Below the pieces are notes generated by a model that was given only the letters and a program-made list of their open reading frames with translations, had not been told where the DNA came from and did not search any database. The translations under genes were made by a program, and so were the position numbers. Below are positions 31,610-37,396 of a stretch of 37,396 nucleotides of DNA, in pieces. Position 1 is the stretch's first letter; each line of letters opens with the position of its first letter. Origin of the DNA: Micavibrio sp. GTDB lineage: Bacteria > Pseudomonadota > Alphaproteobacteria > Micavibrionales > Micavibrionaceae. The DNA is taken from contig JAQGJB010000085.1 in the NCBI GenBank assembly GCA_028290825.1, forward strand, positions 1-37,396, read 5' to 3'.

Positions 31610-34542
31610 CCGGAACGCCCGCCAAGGTATATACCATCCCGGCGGGTATCCCCTTTGGCGAAGCTCTTGCTGCAAAATTGCTGCAGCAATATAAAGACCA
31701 CCCCGAAAAACTGGCGGAAATCCTGATCCTTCTGCCCACCCGCCGCGCCTGCCGCATTGTGCGCGATGCTTTCCTGCGCCAATCCGGCGGTGTCGCCCTT
31801 CTCCTACCGCGCCTGCAAACCCTGGGTGATGTGGATGAAGATGCCCTCGGTCTGGAAATTGCTGCACTATCCGAAGCCGGAACCGATGCTCTCGATATCC
31901 CGCCAGCCTTATCAACTCTGCGCCGCCGGATCATCCTGACCCAGTTAATTCTCTCCCGTGGCGACTACCAAAACAGCCCCGATCAGGCCCTCCTCCTCGC
32001 CGATGCCCTCGGCCATCTGCTGGATACCATCTATACCGAAGGCCGCGACATTTCGGCCCTTCCCGCCCTCGTCGACCGCAGCAAATTCTCCGAACACTGG
32101 CAGATTACCCTGGATTTTCTGACCATTATCTCGGTTGCCTGGCCGGAAATACTGAAAGAAATGGGCGTCATCGATGCCGCTGACCGCCGCAACCGCCTAC
32201 TGCAATCGTTGGCCGACCACTGGCAAAAACACCCACCGACCACCCCGATTATCGTCGCTGGCTCAACCGGCTCCATCCCCGCCGCCGGAAATTTGCTGCA
32301 CATCGTCGCCACTCTGCCCAATGGCTGTGTAGTCGTCCCAGGCCTCGACAAAATCCTGGATGAGCGCAGCTGGCAGAAATTAGATGATACCCATCCCCAA
32401 GCCACGCTTCGCAATCTCTTGAACCGTATGAACCTTGACAGGTCTCAGGTGCAGAACTGGACAGACCGTATTCCGCCACGTCAGGAACTGGCTGCCGAAA
32501 TCATGCGCCCTGCTGAAACCACTGATAACTGGCGCGCCCTCGGCCAAAATGCCCCGCCAATCCGCACCGCACTCGAAAACCTGCAACGTATTGACTGCCC
32601 CACCCCCCAGGAAGAAGCCAGATTAATTTCTCTGATCTTCCGCCATGTGCAGCATAATCCCCCGTCAACCGCCGTTCTTGTCACGTTCGACCGTGACCTG
32701 GCCCGCCGCGTGGCGGCTTCCTGCGCCCGCTGGGGCCTGACGATCGATGATTCCGCCGGGATTCCGCTTGCCTCGACCCCCGCCGGAACCTTCCTGAATT
32801 TGTGCGCGCAGGTATCCGTTGAACAACTGGCCCCGGTTCCCCTTCTCTCCCTTCTGAAACACAAACTCACCACCGCCGGTATGGACCCCGCTGATTTCCG
32901 CGCCGCCGTCCGCCGTCTTGACCGCGATGTCCTACGCGGCCCCCGCCCAGGCCCCGGACTGGAAGGGCTGCAGCAACAAGCCACCTTGAACAAACAAGGT
33001 GACCGGCTGCAGCAATTTTTTACCGCCCTGAACACCTGCCTTGGCCCATTTCTGGACCTTTGCGACGGTCATTCCCATCCTTTTGCGGAATTCCTGACCT
33101 CCCATCTGACCGCCGCCGAGGCCTTGACCGGTGGCCCGGACCCCTTATGGACAGGGGAAGATGGCGATGCCGCCGCGCTCTTTCTCGCCGATCTTCGCGC
33201 CAACGCAGCCAGCCTGCCCAATATCACTTGTGGCGATTACCTCCCTATGCTGCAGACCCTGATGCATGGCATTACAGTCCGACCGGCATGGGGCATGCAC
33301 CCGCGCCTTAGTATTCTCGGCCCTCTCGAAACCCGGATGCTGAATGCCGATGTCGTTATTTTGGGCAGCATGAACGAAAATTCATGGCCCCCGGCTCCTG
33401 AAAACGACCCGTGGATGTCCCGCCCGATGCGGAAGGATTTCGGCCTACCTGCCCTAGAGCGCGGTGTCGGCCTGTCCGCCCATGACTTCGTTCAGGGCTT
33501 TTGTGCTCCGACCGTCATCCTCACCCGCTCCGAACGGGCAGGCACCGCGCCGACCATCCCGTCCCGCTGGCTCCAGCGTCTTGATACCGTTTTAAAGGCC
33601 ACCGGCCTGGCCATGGCCAAGACCGACTGGCTTGACAAAACCCGTGAACTGGACGAACCCACTGAGGTAAAACCCGTCCTCCGTCCCGACCCGCGCCCAC
33701 CAGTCGAAAAACGCCCGAACCGCCTGTCCGTAACCCAGATCGAAACTTGGATGCGCGATCCGTACGCCCTGTATGCAAGGCACGTACTCAATCTTGATGC
33801 CATTGATAATATTGATGAATTACCGGGTGCGGCCGATAAGGGTAACATCACCCACAAGGCTCTTGAGGAGTTCGCCAAAGCCTACCCTCTAACCCTTCCC
33901 GTTGATGCCGAGGCCCAGCTCCTTACCATTGGCCATACCCTGCTGGACGACCAGATCAAAGACGTACGCACCCGTCACTTCTGGGGCGTACGCTTCGACA
34001 AAACCGCAGAATGGTGGGTTCCGCATGAGATTGAGTGGCGTACAGACGCACGAACACTGAAAACCGAGATCAAGGATGAGATGATTGTTCCCGGACACGA
34101 CTTCACCCTCGTCGCTAAGGCCGACCGGATCGACCTTTTAGGCGGAGGCGAAGGCATCGCCATCATCGATTACAAGACGGGCAGCCCGCCAAGCAAGAAG
34201 GATATCGTCGCTGGTCTATCCCCTCAACTCCCCCTCGAGGCTGCCATGATCCGCGCGGGAGGATTTACAGAAATCCAGCAGCGTGATGTCGGCTATCTCG
34301 GCCATTGGGTCCTGAACGGCAAAGATGGCGGCAAAGCCGACCAGATTAAGGAGGACCCGGCCATCCTCGCTGACGCCGCCCTGACCGGCTTGCAAAACCT
34401 GATTTCCGGCTTCGCCAATCAGAACACCCCTTACTTGAGCGTTCCGCGCCCGAATGCTGCACCCCGTTATAATGACTACCGCCATCTTGCCCGGATTCAG
34501 GAATGGGCGGTTCTGGACGATTCAGACGGGGGTGATTCATGA
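31606..34542 (+). CDS. addB: Double-strand break repair nuclease subunit AddB, alphaproteobacterial type
   Basis: AddB is the helicase-like, second-nuclease subunit of AddAB, which resects double-strand breaks for RecA. The 978-residue protein starts with VYTIPAGIPFGEALAAKLL and LLPTRRACRIVRDAFL, as in the alphaproteobacterial AddB family, without a classical Walker A. GSMNENSWPP and LERGVGLSAHDF resemble the conserved inactivated-helicase blocks. The C-terminal nuclease domain has RLSVTQIETWMRDPYALYARHVL, GNITHKALEEF, and the PD-(D/E)xK core IAIIDYKTGSPP with D855 and K857. The start overlaps the murU stop and its stop overlaps addA (both ATGA), so translation is coupled. Paired dosage with AddA is expected. 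Confidence 0.96.
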   Translation: MTGTPAKVYTIPAGIPFGEALAAKLLQQYKDHPEKLAEILILLPTRRACRIVRDAFLRQSGGVALLLPRLQTLGDVDEDALGLEIAALSEAGTDALDIPPALSTLRRRIILTQLILSRGDYQNSPDQALLLADALGHLLDTIYTEGRDISALPALVDRSKFSEHWQITLDFLTIISVAWPEILKEMGVIDAADRRNRLLQSLADHWQKHPPTTPIIVAGSTGSIPAAGNLLHIVATLPNGCVVVPGLDKILDERSWQKLDDTHPQATLRNLLNRMNLDRSQVQNWTDRIPPRQELAAEIMRPAETTDNWRALGQNAPPIRTALENLQRIDCPTPQEEARLISLIFRHVQHNPPSTAVLVTFDRDLARRVAASCARWGLTIDDSAGIPLASTPAGTFLNLCAQVSVEQLAPVPLLSLLKHKLTTAGMDPADFRAAVRRLDRDVLRGPRPGPGLEGLQQQATLNKQGDRLQQFFTALNTCLGPFLDLCDGHSHPFAEFLTSHLTAAEALTGGPDPLWTGEDGDAAALFLADLRANAASLPNITCGDYLPMLQTLMHGITVRPAWGMHPRLSILGPLETRMLNADVVILGSMNENSWPPAPENDPWMSRPMRKDFGLPALERGVGLSAHDFVQGFCAPTVILTRSERAGTAPTIPSRWLQRLDTVLKATGLAMAKTDWLDKTRELDEPTEVKPVLRPDPRPPVEKRPNRLSVTQIETWMRDPYALYARHVLNLDAIDNIDELPGAADKGNITHKALEEFAKAYPLTLPVDAEAQLLTIGHTLLDDQIKDVRTRHFWGVRFDKTAEWWVPHEIEWRTDARTLKTEIKDEMIVPGHDFTLVAKADRIDLLGGGEGIAIIDYKTGSPPSKKDIVAGLSPQLPLEAAMIRAGGFTEIQQRDVGYLGHWVLNGKDGGKADQIKEDPAILADAALTGLQNLISGFANQNTPYLSVPRPNAAPRYNDYRHLARIQEWAVLDDSDGGDS

Positions 34543-37396
34543 CTGCTCACCAAGCCCTTAAACGCAATATTACCCAACTGACCGAAGATGCCGACTGCCT
34601 TCAGGGTCAAGCCTCCGACCCGCAACAATCCGTCTGGGTTGCGGCCAGCGCCGGATCGGGAAAAACCAAGGTTCTGACCGACCGGGTCCTCCGCATCCTT
34701 CTTCCCCGCGCCGATGGAACGCCGGGAACACCGCCCGAACGCATCCTTTGCCTGACCTTCACCAAGGCCGGGGCGGCAGAAATGGCCGTCCGGATCAACC
34801 AGTCCCTCGCCGCCTGGGCGGTTGATGACGAAGCCGAGCTTCATTCCAATCTAGGTCGCCTGCTCGGCCACGACCCGAAACCGGCAGAAATGGAAGCCGC
34901 CCGCCGCCTTTTCGCCCGGGTCATCGATTCCGAAGGCGGCCTGAAAATCCTGACGATCCATAGTTTTTGCCAGTCAATCCTTGGCCGTTTCCCGATCGAG
35001 GCGAGACTCTCACCCCATTTCAAACTGGTCGATGAACGCAAAGCGACAGAAATCCAGAAATCCGCCCTCGAACACGTCATCCGCGAAGCCGACAATCTCG
35101 AACTCCGCGACGCCATCTACCGCCTCTCCACCGAAAAAGGCGAAGAAGATTTGCTGCGCCTCATTCAGGGTTTGATGGGCGAGCGTCAGAAATTCGCCAA
35201 AATTCTGAAATCCCCGGAAAATCTCTATAGCACGATCTGCACTTTCCTCGATCTGGACGAAACCGACACCGTCCAGTCACTGCTCACCGCCGCCTTCAGC
35301 CACCCTGAAATGGACCATGTCGGTCTGCTGGATGCTGCATCCGCAATGGCCGTAGACAAAACCGCAACCATGCAAAAAAGGGCGGGACCGATTGCAGCAT
35401 TATTAAAAACCACCCCTGGAGATCGTCACCATCATTACCCGGCCTATGTCCGGTCTTTCCTGAAAGATGACGGCCTGCCCTACGCCAAACTGTTAATGGG
35501 GGACCTTGCCAAAACGCGTCCGGAACTGGAACGGGTTCTCTCAACCGAGGCCGAGCGCATAATCCGTCTGCAAGACCAGATCCGTGCCCGCAACTGCGCC
35601 GGTCTTTCGCACGATTTGCTGCGCGTTGGGGCCGCCGTTATGGCGCGGTATCAGCACGAAAAATCCATGATGGCCGCGCTCGATTACGACGATCTGATCG
35701 CCTGCACCCTCGATCTGCTGGAGGGCCGCACCATGGACATGGAAAACGTCGTCCCTTGGGTAATGTTTAAACTCGATCAGGGCATCGACCACATCCTTGT
35801 CGACGAGGCGCAAGATACGAACCCCGACCAATGGGCAATTATCCACGCCCTTTGCAGCGAATTCTTTACCGGAGAGGGTGCCCGTACCGACACCAACCGC
35901 ACCATTTTTGCCGTCGGCGACGAAAAACAATCCATCTTCGGCTTCCAGCGCGCCGCCCCGGAAAAATTCCGCGAGGCCGAGGCGCTCTACAAACAACGTG
36001 CCGCCGAGGCTGAAAAACCCTTCGCCTCAATCCCCATGACCATGTCGTTCCGCTCGACCGAGCCTGTTCTTGCTCTGACTGATGCCGTTTTCGACGTTAT
36101 GGAACCATGGAAAGCCCTCGGCCTGCCGGAAGGCACAATCGTGCAGCATTCCAGTAAACGCGAAGGACAGGCTGGACTGGTCGAACTCTGGCCCCCGGTC
36201 GGCCCGGTCAGCGCCCCGGAAATGGAACCATGGGCTTTACCGATTGTTGTGGAAGACCGCGAAAACGCGGAAGCCATGCTCGCCCGCCGCATTGCCGGGA
36301 AGATTAAAGGCTGGATTGGCAGCGAAATTTTGGAGGCTTATGACCGCGCGGTCCAACCCGGCGATATCATGATCCTCGTCAAATCTCGCGGCACGATGGT
36401 CGAACATCTCGTCCGCGCCCTGAAATCTGCGGGTGTCGAGGTCAGTGGCGTCGACCGCATGAAACTGGCCGAACAGATCGCGGTACAGGATCTTCTGGTC
36501 GCTGCACAATTTGCCCTGTTGCCCGAGGATGACCTGTCCCTCGCCAGTCTCCTCAAATCCCCCCTAATCGGTCTTGATGAAGAGGGTCTTTATAATGTCG
36601 CTATCGACCGTGATGGTAAATCCCTCTGGGCTGCAGCAAAACTGAAACTGCCTGAGGCCATGACAACATGGTTATCCGTCCTGATCGCCAAAGCCGGGAC
36701 CATCCACCCTTACGAATTCTTCAGTGATTTGCTGCACCTTCCCTGCCCGGCTTCCACTTCCGGACTGAAGGCTATGATAGGACGTCTGGGAGAAGACTCT
36801 CTTGATCCGATGGAGGAATTCCTCAACACCACCTTGTCCTACGAAGCCGAAAATATCCCAACCCTGCAGCAATTCATGGCCTGGCAATCGGCTGGCAACA
36901 CCGAAATCAAACGCGAAATGGAATCATCTGGCGGGAAAGTCCGTATCATGACCGTCCATGCCTCTAAAGGGTTGCAGGCCCCCATCGTCATCCTGCCTGA
37001 CACAATGCACACCGCCACCTCTATCGGCAAAATCGGCCTGACTGAACGGATTGTGTGGACCGCCAACGGCCCTCTCTGGTCCCCGCGCGGCGAAGACGAC
37101 TGCAGCGCCTATAAAACCCTGATCGCCGAAAAGAAAATCAAGCTGGACGAGGAATACCGCCGCCTTCTCTACGTCGCCCTCACCCGCGCCGCCGACCGGC
37201 TTTATGTTGCGGGATGCATCAAGGGCGCACGCAGCACCCCGGCCCCCGATTGTTGGTACAACTTGATCGAAAACGGCTTCAAACGCATGGCCGACCGCCA
37301 TGAAAGCGTGATTGTAGAAGAGGGCGACGAAACCCCCGGCACCCGCATCCGCTCGGCCCAGACCGACAAACCGGACAAGAAAGACAAAGGCACCGA
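34539..37396 (+). CDS. addA: Double-strand break repair helicase-nuclease AddA, N-terminal 952 codons
   Basis: UvrD-type helicase subunit of AddAB; the window cuts it before the C-terminal nuclease domain. The frame is open to the last base. VAASAGSGKTKVLTDRVL (Walker A ~36-43), LCLTFTKAGAAEMAVRI, ILTIHSFCQSILGRFP, LVDEAQDTNPDQW (Walker B, D422-D426), FAVGDEKQSIFGFQ, the MTVHASKGLQAPIVILPD block and YVALTRAADRLYVAG appear in order, covering helicase motifs I to VI. The ATG overlaps the addB stop. AddA unwinds 3'-5' and, with AddB, degrades DNA to a Chi-like site. The usual length of about 1150-1200 residues means ~200 or more residues lie outside the window. Confidence 0.96.
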   Translation, partial: MTAHQALKRNITQLTEDADCLQGQASDPQQSVWVAASAGSGKTKVLTDRVLRILLPRADGTPGTPPERILCLTFTKAGAAEMAVRINQSLAAWAVDDEAELHSNLGRLLGHDPKPAEMEAARRLFARVIDSEGGLKILTIHSFCQSILGRFPIEARLSPHFKLVDERKATEIQKSALEHVIREADNLELRDAIYRLSTEKGEEDLLRLIQGLMGERQKFAKILKSPENLYSTICTFLDLDETDTVQSLLTAAFSHPEMDHVGLLDAASAMAVDKTATMQKRAGPIAALLKTTPGDRHHHYPAYVRSFLKDDGLPYAKLLMGDLAKTRPELERVLSTEAERIIRLQDQIRARNCAGLSHDLLRVGAAVMARYQHEKSMMAALDYDDLIACTLDLLEGRTMDMENVVPWVMFKLDQGIDHILVDEAQDTNPDQWAIIHALCSEFFTGEGARTDTNRTIFAVGDEKQSIFGFQRAAPEKFREAEALYKQRAAEAEKPFASIPMTMSFRSTEPVLALTDAVFDVMEPWKALGLPEGTIVQHSSKREGQAGLVELWPPVGPVSAPEMEPWALPIVVEDRENAEAMLARRIAGKIKGWIGSEILEAYDRAVQPGDIMILVKSRGTMVEHLVRALKSAGVEVSGVDRMKLAEQIAVQDLLVAAQFALLPEDDLSLASLLKSPLIGLDEEGLYNVAIDRDGKSLWAAAKLKLPEAMTTWLSVLIAKAGTIHPYEFFSDLLHLPCPASTSGLKAMIGRLGEDSLDPMEEFLNTTLSYEAENIPTLQQFMAWQSAGNTEIKREMESSGGKVRIMTVHASKGLQAPIVILPDTMHTATSIGKIGLTERIVWTANGPLWSPRGEDDCSAYKTLIAEKKIKLDEEYRRLLYVALTRAADRLYVAGCIKGARSTPAPDCWYNLIENGFKRMADRHESVIVEEGDETPGTRIRSAQTDKPDKKDKGT

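Noticed and set aside
1-37396. CRISPR array, insertion sequence or toxin-antitoxin pair
   Set aside because: No regularly spaced repeats, transposase motifs, terminal inverted repeats or recognisable toxin-antitoxin genes were seen.

Overview
This is one continuous stretch of chromosome from an alphaproteobacterium. The evidence is a plant-type GshA, an NDUFA12-type complex I accessory protein beside MlaD and a DUF2155 protein, alphaproteobacterial AddAB, a DivL-type pseudokinase with tyrosine in place of histidine, and promoter elements resembling CtrA sites. Coding density is high, base composition is moderately G+C-rich by eye, and nearly every gap is under 300 bases. I saw no insertion sequence, prophage, CRISPR array or rRNA. 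The mix of genes would suit a deep-branching lineage such as Micavibrio-like or Rhodospirillales-like bacteria, but that placement is inference.

Layout. Bases 1-2764: the end of mltG converges on gshA; gshA and gshB (glutathione synthesis) diverge from a 34-base gap; then come a shared terminator and tRNA-Gly(GCC). Bases 2867-3593: two coupled hypothetical genes. Bases 3747-7326: a co-directional cluster of a prolyl-tRNA editing protein, a CnoX/YbbN-like thioredoxin, a stand-alone LON domain protein, a Trm112 protein and a LeuA that lacks its regulatory domain. Bases 7591-10383: aat, a small gene with a CtrA-like promoter, then DUF2155, mlaD and NDUFA12 on the other strand. Bases 10466-11430: an apparent ClpP-like remnant and a pilin-like secreted protein.

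Bases 11486-16818: clpS, clpA and a second, divergent clpA with its own promoter. With aat, this window holds most of an N-degron pathway (Leu/Phe tagging, ClpS adaptor, ClpA unfoldase). Bases 16943-18424: a hypothetical gene and a phasin whose promoter is flanked by two copies of a TGC-rich operator. Bases 18531-23494: two D,D-carboxypeptidase paralogues (one canonical with a SPOR domain, one with an altered active-site motif and many cysteines), an SDR, a second pilin-like protein and a hypothetical gene. Bases 23601-25625: ahcY and an outer-membrane beta-barrel.

Bases 25807-37396: divL; then on the minus strand a repeat protein, a ferredoxin-NADP reductase and a secreted protein; then a tightly overlapping plus-strand operon tsaE-murU-addB-addA, with addA running off the end. 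The strongest leads are the phasin operator pair, the paralogous pilin-like proteins, the altered carboxypeptidase paralogue, the second ClpA with a nearby decayed ClpP-like fragment, and a small protein that looks like a fused tandem duplication. No complete new multi-gene system can be claimed from the sequence alone.
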